Positions 35,119 to 44,645 of a DNA stretch of 64,000 bases are shown here, piece by piece (the first letter of the stretch is position 1; each line of letters opens with the position of its first letter). The notes beneath the pieces were generated by a model. It was not told where the DNA came from, did not search any database, and saw only the letters and a program-made list of their open reading frames with translations. This stretch comes from Planococcus sp. MB-3u-03 (lineage in GTDB: Bacteria > Bacillota > Bacilli > Bacillales_A > Planococcaceae). The stretch is taken from the NCBI RefSeq assembly GCF_002833405.1, contig NZ_CP025135.1, positions 3,019,501 through 3,083,500 of the forward strand, written 5' to 3'. The translations under genes and the position numbers were made by a program.

Positions 35119-38013
35119 TTATAGAGACTCCACCAAATATCGATAAAGTTTCTGCTCCACTGAATTCTCCAACTTCATATCCATCTGAACCACCGGGATG
35201 TCCCGGTGGTTTTTGTCTTTCATGAGCGATTGTTGGATGGAGTGTTGATCGGGTGAGGCTTGGCCCAGGTAGTATAAATCGCCGCCTTCATCGTCATCTT
35301 TTTTGACGAAGATGTGGATGTCCACGCCGAGTTCTTCGGCGCGACTGATTTTTTGGACTTCGTCTGATTGCAGTGTGCGGTTGCTGCGGGTGAACCAGTG
35401 CAGCGTTTCTTGGTTGATCAGTTCATCTCCGTAGGCGACACTCGATTATTCGACTTCCTCGCTTTTATGGTAAGTCACGAAGATTGGACAGGTGCCATGC
35501 TTTGTTTTATATCCATAAATCGTCGAACTCTCGTCATTGTCCCAGTTCAACAAGCGACAGACGTCTTTGCGGGTATATTTTTTATGCAGGGTGAGTGCTT
35601 GCTGTTACTTATAATGCGATCCGTGCTGTCTCGCGGTAGCAAGCAAGTCTCCTACTGCATTTCGGAAGAAGCTGTTTTCCATTAGGCTGGTTTGGATTTG
35701 TTCATTCCACGTTAGCAAGTTCCCTTGTTGTTTAACGAGTGGTTGTTTGCCGTATTTGGTTTTTCCGCTTTGGTTAAAAAATTCCAAGGTGAATATGCGC
35801 ATGACCGAACGGAAGGTTTGGTCGTTCCAGGAAATGCCTTCAGTGTTTAATTGCTGCTGGTACTCTTCTATCGAAACGTCTCCTTTTTGCAAAAGCATTT
35901 CCGCAAGCACAATTTCATGCACTCTTTTGCCATTTAAGATCTCCAGCGACAGCATCGTCATGACCTGTTCTTCATACGCCCCCCATAACGGATCGACTTC
36001 TTTCAGCTTTAACAGGAATTGATGATAAGTATTGTATTTTTGAACGATGACGAGCGGATCGATCGAGTTGTGCAGGGTAAAATCATGCATCGAAGGCATG
36101 TGACCGATGCGGTTTTTCAGCGCGATATACGCTTCTCTTAATACCTTGAGATCCGTCAGCTTACTATTGGAAATCGCTTGGAATACACGATTTTTGGCGA
36201 TCATTTCAAAATTCACTGTGGAAACGCCCGTGATGTAATTAGTGTCTTTTAACGAACGGCGGATATTGTCTTTGTTTTGAGAGCGATCACTAGATAAGGC
36301 CATGGGTATCATATAGTTATTTTTATAGTTACCAATGAAATCGATGATCGTCACAAATTCTTTTGAGCCGTGCTTACGGAGCCCACGACCCAATTGTTGG
36401 ATAAAGATAATGCTCGATTGCGTTTGCCGCAGCATGACGACTTGATTGACGCTTGGAATGTCGATACCTTCATTAAAGATATCGACAGTCAGGATATAAT
36501 CAAGCAGGCCGTTCTCGAGACGTTCGACTTGGCGAAGACGTTCTTCTTGAGAGGTATCACCTGTCAAGGCCACGGTTTTCAGTCCTCTTTCATTAAACGC
36601 CTGAGACAATTGATGCGCTTCATCTTTGCGACTGCAAAACATCAAGCCTCTTACCTTTTCGCCTGAATGTCCGTAGTAATGAATTTTTTGCAGAATGTGA
36701 TCGACGCGCTCTTCTGCAACAAGCTTGGAAAAGGCAGTCGCTTCATCAATAACGCCTTCCTCGTATTCGAGCTCTGTCACACCGAAATAATGAAACGGAC
36801 AGAGCATGTCTTCTTCTAATGCTTCCTGCAGTCGAATCTCGTACGCGATATTGTAATCAAACAGCTCAAAAATATTAAAATCATCGGTCCGTTCTGGTGT
36901 TGCGGTCATACCAAGTAAAAATTGCGGCTCGAAATGATCGATGACGCGCTGATACGAACGGGCACCCGCTTTATGGACTTCATCAATCAAAATATAATCA
37001 AAGCTTTTCGGATCCAATTGCCGCAAGGTTTCTTCTCTCGATAGCGTTTGGATTGTGGCGAACACATATCGTGCGTTTAAATCCCGGCGACTGCCGGATA
37101 AAAAGCCAAACTCTTCTTCTACTTCACCTAAAATCTTCATATAATCTTGTTTCGCTTTTTGCAAAATTTGTTCTCTATGCACGATAAATAGCATACGCTT
37201 TGGCGCAAAGCTTCGAACATCAAAGGCGGATAAATAAGTTTTTCCTGTTCCGGTCGCAGAAACGACCAAGCCTTTTTGATGGCCTGCTTCGCGTACACTT
37301 TCGATTTGATGCAATGCGCTTACTTGCATTTTATTTGGCTCAATATGTATGGCATCTTCTACTGGATTGGGTGTGTAGACTTCTGGAAACTCCGCAACTT
37401 GTTTGGCGTCCTTACGGTATTCGATTGGGACGTACTGTTTTTCGTAGTTATGGATCCACGTTTCTGTTAGCACTTCCGCTTCGTTCCATACCGCTTCAAA
37501 CTGCTCGTTGAAATGATGAATGAGTTCTCCGTTGCTGTGAGAAGTGAGTTTGATATTCCATTCATAATTCACTTTTAAGGCTTGAGCCGTTAAATTGGAG
37601 CTGCCGACGATCAAGGTTTGGTGGGTGTCATGTGTGAAAATGTAGCCCTTTGAGTGGAAGCCTTTTTTATTAGATAAACGAACTTCGACATTGGTAATTT
37701 TCAAAAGCTCTTTAAAGATTTTCGGATGGTTAAAGCTTAGAAAAGTCGATGTTAAAATACGACCTTTGATTCCTTTTCGGTCTAAATCCGCTAAATGCGA
37801 TTTCAATGTCGCGAGGCCACTTTCTGTGACAAACGCTACGGAAAACAAAAATGAGGTACATTGGTCCAGCTCTTCTAATAAGGTATTGAGCACGTAATGA
37901 TTAGAAGCTGTGTTGTTAATCAGCAATTTCGGCTTAAAGCGATCCGTCGTTTGAAAGTCACGGTCGATAAAGCCTTTTTGTAAGGATGCACTCAATTCTT
38001 TTGCGATATCCAT
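35119..38013 (-). pseudogene. PLD-nuclease/DEAD helicase/DUF3427 protein with two in-frame TAA codons
   Basis: ATG 38013 with AAGGGG seven bases upstream. Domains: phospholipase-D-like nuclease (~30-180; LIVGSSNLTAQAL with a shortened HKD signature FHSKGYIF), superfamily 2 helicase (Walker A VVSATGTGKTYL, DEVHKAG, GMTATPERTDDFN, QQLGRGLRKHGSK), then DUF3427. The open frame ends at TAA 35605-35607. The same frame resumes as QQALTLHKKYTRKDVCRLLN, meets a second TAA at 35446-35448, and continues with VAYGDELINQETLHWFTRSN to the natural stop at 35119 (~965 codons in all). No frame change is involved, so these are nonsense substitutions rather than homopolymer errors. Family members occur in defence islands, usually beside a MutT-type gene as here. 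The truncated 802-aa form keeps nuclease and helicase. Confidence 0.85.
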
Positions 38014-38040
38014 ACCCATTCCCCTTATCCTTGTGAAGAT

Positions 38041-38439
38041 TTAATTAGCGAAAGTTGCCGCCAGTTTTTCAATTGCCGGAATATCTGCCGGTGCCCAGTC
38101 TAAGCTCGGCAGTTCATGTGCCGCCAGCCATCTGATCTCGGTGTGTTCCGTTAATACCGGTGTGCCTTTGGTGAGTTTACAATAGTAGGTTTGCAAATGA
38201 ACGATGCCAAAATCGTATTCGTAGCTCGTATGTTCAACTTGCTCCCCGATCTCTACTTCACAATGCATTTCTTCTTGAATTTCGCGCTTCAAGCTTTCCT
38301 GTGGCGTTTCGCCCTGCTCGATTTTGCCTCCTGGGAATTCCCACAAACCGGGAAGACTTTTCTCCATTCCACGCTTCGCACATAGAATGCGACCGTTGTC
38401 GATAATGACCGCTCCTACGACATGAATATCTTTTTTCAT
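38041..38439 (-). CDS. MutT-type Nudix hydrolase
   Basis: 132 aa from ATG 38439, chosen for the GGGAAGGATAG site; an upstream ATG adds 11 residues. Nudix box GGKIEQGETPQESLKREIQE followed by EM. The VVGAVIIDNGRILCAKR start and PGLWEFPGGK are typical of 8-oxo-dGTP or CTP pyrophosphohydrolases of the MutT family. It lies 21 bases upstream of the PLD/DEAD/DUF3427 gene on the same strand and so forms an operon with it. This pairing recurs in bacteria and suggests a joint role, with the hydrolase acting on modified nucleotides, rather than simple housekeeping. Confidence 0.9.
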   Translation of the reverse strand: MKKDIHVVGAVIIDNGRILCAKRGMEKSLPGLWEFPGGKIEQGETPQESLKREIQEEMHCEVEIGEQVEHTSYEYDFGIVHLQTYYCKLTKGTPVLTEHTEIRWLAAHELPSLDWAPADIPAIEKLAATFAN

Positions 38440-38572
38440 TTCTATCCTTCCCTTCAGTTCTCTATTACTCATATAATAACATATGTAAAATATCCCCTTT
38501 TCTAAATATTTTGATCCATCTCCTGTTACACTGGAAGAAAGATGGGTTTATTCACGGAAAGGAGAGTAATTG

Positions 38573-38950
38573 ATGAAAACTTACTGGCTGCTCGGCATCG
38601 TATTGCTTATCGATATAACGTTGCTGTTAGTCGACGATTACTTTCCGGGCACACTCAGTTCTTTGGGCATCCCGGAGTGGTCATTGTATGCGCTACTTGG
38701 GGTTTTGGTTCTTGTAAGCTTACTAACGCACAACCCTGAACTGGAGAAACGCTTTAGACTCCATGAATTAATATTGTTGGCTGTCTACCCTATGCTTGTA
38801 ATGATTTTATTGACGATACTTGGTGGCGACTCAGAGAGCGGCCTCTCTGTCACAAGCCCCTTCCTTTGGATCTTCTGGGGAATCATTTTGTGGTTGGGAT
38901 GGCGTGATTATCAGAAGGAAAAAGAGCAGGATGAGCAAACGCTGGAATAA
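38573..38950 (+). CDS. Small four-helix membrane protein, paralogue family member 1
   Basis: 125 aa from ATG 38573 behind AAGGAG. It starts MKTYWLLGIVLLIDITLLLV, then DDYFPGTLSSLGIPEWSLYA, then two more hydrophobic segments and GGDSESGLSVTSPFLWIF before a charged tail (QKEKEQDEQ). The same frame of motifs occurs in three further genes at 50435, 50994 and 51858. Topology suggests four transmembrane helices with a conserved aromatic loop after the first. I know no named family. The function is unknown, and co-occurrence of paralogues hints at a lineage-specific membrane or envelope role. Confidence 0.75.
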   Translation: MKTYWLLGIVLLIDITLLLVDDYFPGTLSSLGIPEWSLYALLGVLVLVSLLTHNPELEKRFRLHELILLAVYPMLVMILLTILGGDSESGLSVTSPFLWIFWGIILWLGWRDYQKEKEQDEQTLE

Positions 38951-39007
38951 ACTTTTTTATACAAAATGATAGGTGGTCTTGGTACTTAAATGGAAAGGGC
39001 GGATACA

Positions 39008-39481
39008 GTGGCGGAAGCACAACAGGAGATAAAAGAAATAAAAAAGTTAAAGAAGATGCAATTGCTCTGGGGTAACCTCTTCATGCTGGTGACTTTCTTG
39101 TTGCTTAGTTATTTATTGGGGAACGGAAAAATTTTATTCGTAACCTGGGCACTCATCATATTTCTCTTAATATTGACCATTCTCAGCTTATATACCTTGG
39201 TAACAGGAACGATCATCGGGACAAAGAATACGAGGCGCATTCGGGCATTCGATCGAAAGTGCTGGGGAGAGAAGAAATGGAAGCGCAATAAAATAATTGA
39301 AATTGTTCTATACACAGGTTTGGGTATTGGCATAACCGCGTTGGCCTTTAATACGGATTTGGATTCCTCCCATCGGAATTTGTCTGACTTCGCCTTCCCG
39401 TTTGCGGGGGCTTGGATAGGTTATAACTTAGGTGAAATCATGAGAATAGCAGCCTTAAAAGAGCAGCCAGCGAATAGCTAG
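39008..39481 (+). CDS. Membrane protein of unknown function
   Basis: 157 aa from GTG 39008, which has AAAGGGCGG five bases upstream; ATG 38990 adds six residues but lacks a site. A charged coiled N-terminus (EAQQEIKEIKKLKKMQ) is followed by two close hydrophobic helices (~21-60), a basic loop (RRIRAFDRKCWGEKKWKRNK) and a C-terminal helix pair (IVLYTGLGIGITALAF and FAFPFAGAWIGYNLG). Probably 4 TM. 40 bases downstream of paralogue 1, so likely co-transcribed. No family recognised. Confidence 0.6.
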   Translation: MAEAQQEIKEIKKLKKMQLLWGNLFMLVTFLLLSYLLGNGKILFVTWALIIFLLILTILSLYTLVTGTIIGTKNTRRIRAFDRKCWGEKKWKRNKIIEIVLYTGLGIGITALAFNTDLDSSHRNLSDFAFPFAGAWIGYNLGEIMRIAALKEQPANS

Positions 39482-39527
39482 CTGCTCTTATTTAACTGAA
39501 GGAAGCGTTAAATGAAAATGTCCCTCG

Positions 39528-39559
39528 AAAAGCCATGATGCATTCCGATCATGGCTTTT
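39528..39559 (+). terminator. Rho-independent terminator
   Basis: AAAAGCCATGAT / ATCATGGCTTTT, perfect 12-bp stem with an eight-base loop. Confidence 0.85.
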
Positions 39560-39758
39560 ACTATTTCCGTCCTAAATATCCACAACGCGTGAAGAAAATG
39601 AAATTGACCTCATCGACATCCCTCGGTGGTAAGCTGTCTCGACAATGCCCCATTAAATCGTTTTAGTCACTCTAAAGATTAGGTCAAGTTTAAACAAGAA
39701 GCAACCAGCCTAACTGCAGGACACCTTTTTATAAAATGTCTATTAAACGGGATGCGGA

Positions 39759-40793
39759 TCAGTTTTCGCTATCCTTTTCTCCATTTAGACCCTTTTTTAA
39801 TTTTGAAGCAGCTTCTTTTTTCTTTTGCGGGTTTTGCGGGCTGAATGCGGCAAGAGTAATAGCCCTTTTCTTATGGGTTTTACTAATGATTTTACTCAGG
39901 TTTTTCTCAATATAACGCAGCTGTTGATGATTTATTTTTTTTGCAGCACCGATATCATATCTCCATTTCGGTGGCTTTATAATACTTACATATTGATTGC
40001 TTTCTCTAACGCGCTTGAAGTGACGGCGCTTATCATCCCATACGATATAGTGCTTATCATACATGCCCTCATGTTCGTTTCTCAAACTAGGCAACACAAT
40101 ATACACATCACCTTTTATCCCTTGAGTTCGTTGTTGATCTATATCAGCTGTTGCGATTTGCCACGTGATGTAAGCTATTCGATTTTTGTACTCCGAATCA
40201 GTCTCTTGTGCCATTTTCTTCGGATAAGTTGGTTTTTGTTTTCTAGAAAATAATTCTACAATGATAAAAGAAAAATCCCCCTCATGATGAGACAAAAATC
40301 GTTTCTCCAAATGCCTTACGTCAATCCATTTTCCTTTTGTGTCTATATCCTCTGCCATATCTCGCACAATCAACACAGCGGTAGATGCGCTGCTTTTCAC
40401 ATAGGTAATATACGCCTCATCGTATTGTTGACTATTTATTAAGCGAGCTGGTTTAGCTATATAACGACCATTTTCTTCCGCCTTACACGTAGCATAATCC
40501 GTATATCTCTCAATGTAATGTGCTCTTGCTACTCCAGATGGTCCTTGTTTTCTTTTAGCTTTTCCTCGTTGTTTCTTGCGCTTGTTCTGCTCCTCTATTT
40601 TTTGTAGAACTTCGGAACTGTTTACAAGCTCGTCATTCGTATACGATTCACTACAGTCATAACAAATTTTCCACTGTTTAATCCACAGATGCTTTACATC
40701 TATTTCGCTGGTGGTTCTTAAATAATCTTTCACTTTCTTTTGCAACCGATTATTTTCATTTACTACTTGTTTCCCGCAAATGACACAGTCCAT
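39759..40793 (-). CDS. Unrecognised protein with N-terminal zinc-finger
   Basis: 344 aa, ATG start with GGAAGTG upstream. The N-terminus has MDCVICGK and, ~40 residues on, WKICYDCSE: two CxxC pairs that can hold one zinc, like HNH-type or treble-clef fingers. A very basic linker follows (QNKRKKQRGKAKRKQG, ~68-85), then an alpha/beta body (~90-300) with AVLIVRDMAEDI, FSFIIVELFSRKQK, GDVYIVLPSLRNEHEGMYDK and HYIVWDD, and a Lys-rich C-terminus (KKRAITLAAF, KKKEAASKLKKG). The charge and zinc sites suggest nucleic-acid binding. I do not recognise a family and assign no function. It is isolated from its neighbours by long AT-rich gaps and may be a transferred singleton. Confidence 0.6.
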   Translation of the reverse strand: MDCVICGKQVVNENNRLQKKVKDYLRTTSEIDVKHLWIKQWKICYDCSESYTNDELVNSSEVLQKIEEQNKRKKQRGKAKRKQGPSGVARAHYIERYTDYATCKAEENGRYIAKPARLINSQQYDEAYITYVKSSASTAVLIVRDMAEDIDTKGKWIDVRHLEKRFLSHHEGDFSFIIVELFSRKQKPTYPKKMAQETDSEYKNRIAYITWQIATADIDQQRTQGIKGDVYIVLPSLRNEHEGMYDKHYIVWDDKRRHFKRVRESNQYVSIIKPPKWRYDIGAAKKINHQQLRYIEKNLSKIISKTHKKRAITLAAFSPQNPQKKKEAASKLKKGLNGEKDSEN

Positions 40794-41203
40794 CGTACAC
40801 TTCCAATCTTTATGTTAGTTGAAGAAAGAAAAGGCTCTACTTCTCGTTCAAGCAAAGCATCAATTTAAAAGCCCATTATCGGTAATAATTACATCTATCT
40901 TATAAAATAAGGACATTGCGCATTTTAATAAGAGCCAACCGAGATTTTTCTTATATTACCATTTATTAGTAAATTGTTCCATATTCATTAAAGAACTATT
41001 TTTACTCACCTGCTTTTACATCACTTGATTTTTAATGGGCAAACATCGTGTTTGATCCGTTGAGCTAAACGGCAAAAACCCCTCGGTTCCGGGACCAAGG
41101 GGTTTTTGAGACTTCGTAATTTTTAAGATTCTTTCCTGTCTTTCTCGCGGTCCGTAACTGTCGGTCATTTGCTTCTGAATTCCACTAAGTTAATGAAAAT
41201 GAG
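40794..41203. other. AT-rich intergenic region with one terminator
   Basis: About 410 bases. It contains a clear hairpin at 41074-41107 (AAAAACCCCTCGGT / ACCAAGGGGTTTTT with a one-base bulge), a terminator for the small minus-strand gene to the right. Otherwise no gene seen; the promoter of the zinc-finger gene must be in its left part. Confidence 0.5.
41074..41107. terminator. Rho-independent terminator
   Basis: Stem AAAAACCCC(T)CGGT / ACC(A)AGGGGTTTTT with a short GC loop; A/T runs on both sides. Confidence 0.75.
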
Positions 41204-41368
41204 TTAAGATACAGCATCGTCTTTGAGGAATCCTATAATAGAAACTACAAGACCTAACAGCACGATTATGTATTCAATCCCTCCGAGACTTGTAGCCATA
41301 TCCAATACAAGAATTCCTCCTAAAATCATAAACGAGATTCCTAGTAATATTAATTTTATTGATTTCAA
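41204..41368 (-). CDS. 54-aa two-helix membrane peptide
   Basis: TTG start at 41368 directly after GAGGAGGGGG; stop TAA at 41204. The translation begins MKSIKLILLGISFMILGGIL, then VLDMATSLGGIEYIIVLLG and ends GFLKDDAVS. It has two hydrophobic helices joined by a short loop and is similar in plan to the 65-aa protein at 45173-45370. Small single-gene unit followed by the hairpin at 41074-41107. No known function. Confidence 0.55.
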   Translation of the reverse strand: MKSIKLILLGISFMILGGILVLDMATSLGGIEYIIVLLGLVVSIIGFLKDDAVS

Positions 41369-41598
41369 CAACCCCCTCCTCAATCGAATATATTACTTAA
41401 GTTCATATACTAACATTCTAATACATGCACTTAACTAATCGAATAGTTGAATCAAAACCAAAAACCTTTTATTCACAGAACTAAGGTTTTTTAGCATCTT
41501 CATGATTTTGCAGATTTTCCTCCTCTACTTTTCCCTGGCAACTTCCCCATGCCCACAGCGTCCATTTTTAAAACCCAACTTCCAGGAGGTGCTGTGTG

Positions 41599-42393
41599 AT
41601 GAAAACGTTTTGGCTGTTCGGCTACCGGCAAGCGCTGTGCTGCATTTTTCCCGTCATCATTTTCGCGGCACTAGCTTTGTCGAAATACATTGAGATTCCT
41701 TATCTGCCCCGCTATGATTTTATTTTGCTCGTGTGCATACTAGCACAAGTGTTCATGCTCACGTCCAAACTGGAGACTTGGGACGAGTTCAAAGTCATCC
41801 TCGTGTTCCACGCAATCGGGCTCGGGCTCGAATTGTACAAGGTCCATATGGGCTCGTGGGCGTATCCTGAAGATGCCTACAGCAAGTTTTTCGGCGTGCC
41901 GCTCTATAGCGGCTTCATGTACGCCAGTGTCGCGAGCTATATTTGCCAGGCGTGGCGGCGTTTCGACCTGCAGATGTACGGATGGCCGAAGCCTTTTTAC
42001 AGCATCGCCATCAGCGTGTTGATCTACGCGAACTTTTTCACGCATCATTTCACCTATGATATCCGCTGGGGGCTGAAGCTGTTATTGGTGCTAATTTTCT
42101 TCCGCACCGTCGTGACGTTTCGCATCGATGAGAAGACTTTTAAGATGCCGCTGATCTTGTCGTTCCTATTGATCGGGTTCTTCATCTGGATTGCGGAAAA
42201 CATCACTACCTTCCTCGGCGCGTGGCAATATCCGAACCAGGAAGCGGCCTGGTCGCTCGTCCACATCGGCAAAATCAGCTCGTGGTTTTTGCTCGTCATC
42301 ATCTCGGTGATCATCGTCGCCCAGCTGAAGCGGGTGAAAAGTTCATTACAACTTCCCGCGCGAACCAGTCTGATAACAGAAAAAGAAAGCTGA
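41599..42393 (+). CDS. yoaT: DUF817 family membrane protein (YoaT-like)
   Basis: 264 aa from ATG 41599, nine bases after AGGAGG. About seven transmembrane helices. DUF817 signatures: FHAIGLGLELYKVHMGSWAY, GVPLYSGFMYASVASYICQA, ANFFTHHFTYDIRW, LSFLLIGFFIWIAENI with TTFLGAWQYP, and LVHIGKISSWFLLV. The length equals that of Bacillus YoaT. The family is integral to the cytoplasmic membrane and has no established function. Stands alone in its orientation upstream of guaC, with which it does not obviously share a promoter. Confidence 0.88.
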   Translation: MKTFWLFGYRQALCCIFPVIIFAALALSKYIEIPYLPRYDFILLVCILAQVFMLTSKLETWDEFKVILVFHAIGLGLELYKVHMGSWAYPEDAYSKFFGVPLYSGFMYASVASYICQAWRRFDLQMYGWPKPFYSIAISVLIYANFFTHHFTYDIRWGLKLLLVLIFFRTVVTFRIDEKTFKMPLILSFLLIGFFIWIAENITTFLGAWQYPNQEAAWSLVHIGKISSWFLLVIISVIIVAQLKRVKSSLQLPARTSLITEKES

Positions 42394-42424
42394 TAGAAAA
42401 TTTGTCGCTCCAGTCAAAGAACTT

Positions 42425-42480
42425 TTGACATTCCCCAATAAATGGAGTAAATTATCATATGGACGAACAATCACGTTCGT
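42425..42480 (+). promoter_or_regulatory. guaC promoter with PurR-like operator
   Basis: TTGACA (42425-42430), 17 bases, TAAATT (42448-42453). Immediately downstream is an inverted repeat ACGAAC (42463-42468) / GTTCGT (42475-42480) that matches the CGAAC/GTTCG core of Bacillus PurBoxes. PurR control of guaC is known in B. subtilis; it is inferred here. Confidence 0.6.
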
Positions 42481-42516
42481 TCTATATAATAATATTCGTG
42501 TTTAGGGGTGTAATTA

Positions 42517-43500
42517 ATGGAAAATGTATTTGATTACGAAGATATCCAACTCGTTCCTGCAAAAGCAGTGGTAAATAGCCGTTCAGAATGTGATACATCC
42601 ATAGAGTTTGGCGGGCGCACGTTTAAATTACCGGTCGTGCCGGCCAATATGCAGACAATCGTCGATGAAAAGATTGCCAAATTCCTGGCAGAAAACAATT
42701 ACTTCTATATCATGCACCGCTTCGAACCGGAAAAACGCTTGGCGTTCGCAAAAGACATGCAAGCGCGCGAACTTTTCGCATCGATCAGCGTCGGTGTAAA
42801 GCCGGAAGAATACGACTTTGTCCAGCAGCTGGTGGATGAAGGCGTGACGCCGGAGTATATTACAATCGACGTAGCTCACGGCCATGCCGATTCCGTTATC
42901 AATATGATCAAGCACATCAAAAAGCTATTGCCTGAAAGCTTCCTGATCGCCGGAAACGTCGGGACACCGGAAGCGGTGCGCGAACTGGAAAATGCGGGCG
43001 CAGATGCGACGAAAGTGGGCATCGGGCCAGGCAAAGTGTGCATCACCAAGATCAAGACCGGTTTCGGTACAGGCGGCTGGCAATTGGCTGCGCTTCGTTT
43101 GTGTGCGAAAGCCGCCAGTAAACCAATCATCGCGGACGGCGGCATCCGCACACACGGCGATATCGCAAAATCAGTGCGTTTCGGCGCTTCGATGGTCATG
43201 ATCGGCTCGTTGTTCGCCGGTCACGAAGAATCCCCTGGGCAAACCGTCGAACAGGACGGCAAGCTCCTGAAGGAATACTTCGGTTCAGCGTCCGAGTTCC
43301 AAAAAGGCGAAAAGAAAAATGTCGAAGGCAAGAAAATGTTCGTCGAGTTCAAAGGCTCGATGAAAGATACTTTGGTTGAGATGGAACAGGATCTGCAGTC
43401 GGCGATTTCCTATGCAGGCGGCAACCACTTGCTCGCCATCCGCCAAGTGGATTATGTCATCGTCAAGAACTCGATCTTTAATGGAGATAAAGTGTATTAA
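42517..43500 (+). CDS. guaC: GMP reductase
   Basis: 327 aa, ATG start with AGGGGTG upstream. Converts GMP to IMP with NADPH, feeding guanine nucleotides back into the purine pool. IMPDH/GMPR TIM barrel with no CBS domains. Catalytic loop [20 protein letters not shown] with the active-site Cys, then [20 protein letters not shown] for phosphate binding, and the C-terminal [13 protein letters not shown]. Length is standard for the Firmicute enzyme. The upstream PurR-like operator fits purine control. Single-gene unit closed by a shared terminator. Confidence 0.97.
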   Translation: MENVFDYEDIQLVPAKAVVNSRSECDTSIEFGGRTFKLPVVPANMQTIVDEKIAKFLAENNYFYIMHRFEPEKRLAFAKDMQARELFASISVGVKPEEYDFVQQLVDEGVTPEYITIDVAHGHADSVINMIKHIKKLLPESFLIAGNVGTPEAVRELENAGADATKVGIGPGKVCITKIKTGFGTGGWQLAALRLCAKAASKPIIADGGIRTHGDIAKSVRFGASMVMIGSLFAGHEESPGQTVEQDGKLLKEYFGSASEFQKGEKKNVEGKKMFVEFKGSMKDTLVEMEQDLQSAISYAGGNHLLAIRQVDYVIVKNSIFNGDKVY

Positions 43501-43637
43501 TCGAGTAGATCGAATCGCAGCAGCAAGATTTTCGCAATAAAAAAAACCAACCATTGCGATTAGGAAGGTCGGTTGAACAGTACAGTATTTTCTAATTAGA
43601 ATAAGGTTCGCAACTCCATCGTGGACTCACACATATT

Positions 43638-43672
43638 AAAAGCTCAGCCCTCTTTTAAGGTGCTGAGCTTTT
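43638..43672. terminator. Bidirectional terminator between guaC and the CPBP gene
   Basis: AAAAGCTCAGC (43638-43648) / GCTGAGCTTTT (43662-43672), then a T-run; A-run on the left. Confidence 0.85.
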
Positions 43673-43694
43673 TTTAGTTAAGGCAGCTTTTTTG

Positions 43695-44453
43695 TCAGAT
43701 GATCAATCCGCTATACACCATGCCAATATTTATGACGAAATGAAAAACAATGCTCGGGTAGATGCTGTTTGTTTTCAACGTGATCACCGCGTAGATGACT
43801 CCGGCGAGTGCAATCACCAAGCTGAGAAGGATAGGAAAACCGATGGCGAGATGGAGAAGCCCGAACCCGACGCTCGTAACGGCAACAGCATAGCCGGTGG
43901 AGACGCATTCCTTAAGAGCCGAAAGCATGATCCCTCGCCAAATGACTTCCTCGAACACCGCATTGATCAGCGAAAAGACTAAACAAAAAACCAGCAGCGA
44001 TTGGATGGACTCGAGGTCTTGTCGGGCGATGAAAAACGAATATACGATTCCATTCACGGCAATCCCGATCAGCCAAAACCAAAATACATTCACTTGATGA
44101 AATGGCAGACGAATCGGATTGGTCCAATCAGGTTTTCTATTGTACCAAACTAACTTCTTCTTAAATAACAGATGATTGAAAACGATGCCGATGAGGATAA
44201 AACCTAAAAACAAGCGGTTAAGGATAATCTTCAGTTCTTGTGGGACGACCATCGTTTCAACAAAACCATTGGCAATCATAAATACCGCAAAGCCGATGAG
44301 AAACGACAACAATAGCGAGGCAAGGAACCGGTTTTTATTATTGACGAATAACAAAATCGCAAATCCCGTTAATATAAGATAGGAAAGAACTTCTAGCTGA
44401 TAGGAAATAGCTGCAATTCCTAAGAAAAACAATATCGCGATTGCCATTACCAA
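43695..44453 (-). CDS. CPBP family intramembrane glutamic endopeptidase
   Basis: 252 aa from TTG 44453, preceded by AAGGAGG at eight bases; a TTG ten codons upstream has no site. About seven to eight transmembrane helices. The CPBP/Rce1 motifs are present: FEEVIWRGIM (catalytic Glu-Glu pair and Arg), GLLHLAIG (His) and FHFVINIG (His). Such membrane proteases process membrane peptides or mediate self-immunity to bacteriocins. No bacteriocin gene is nearby, so the substrate is unknown. Confidence 0.85.
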   Translation of the reverse strand: MVMAIAILFFLGIAAISYQLEVLSYLILTGFAILLFVNNKNRFLASLLLSFLIGFAVFMIANGFVETMVVPQELKIILNRLFLGFILIGIVFNHLLFKKKLVWYNRKPDWTNPIRLPFHQVNVFWFWLIGIAVNGIVYSFFIARQDLESIQSLLVFCLVFSLINAVFEEVIWRGIMLSALKECVSTGYAVAVTSVGFGLLHLAIGFPILLSLVIALAGVIYAVITLKTNSIYPSIVFHFVINIGMVYSGLII

Positions 44454-44541
44454 AAACAGCGCCTCCTTCCCCCTTCGAATCAATGACCATCTTGCCGTGT
44501 ACTGTTTTCCTTATGGACTGCTAAGTAGAGCAGCGACCAGC

Positions 44542-44581
44542 AACAGGCAGGCCAAGTTAAAATACAGCTGGCCTGCCTGTT
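44542..44581. repeat. 12-bp inverted repeat
   Basis: AACAGGCAGGCC / GGCCTGCCTGTT with a 16-base spacer, between the GNAT gene and the CPBP gene. It lacks a T-run on either side, so termination would be imperfect. Confidence 0.5.
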
Positions 44582-44645
44582 CGCTTGTGCCAATTTTCAA
44601 GTTAAACGCTGCAACGATCTGAAATACTTGTCCGGATTGTTTGCT

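Noticed and set aside
44542..44581. Terminator for the GNAT or CPBP gene
   Set aside because: Good 12-bp stem but no T-run on either side; listed as an inverted repeat only.
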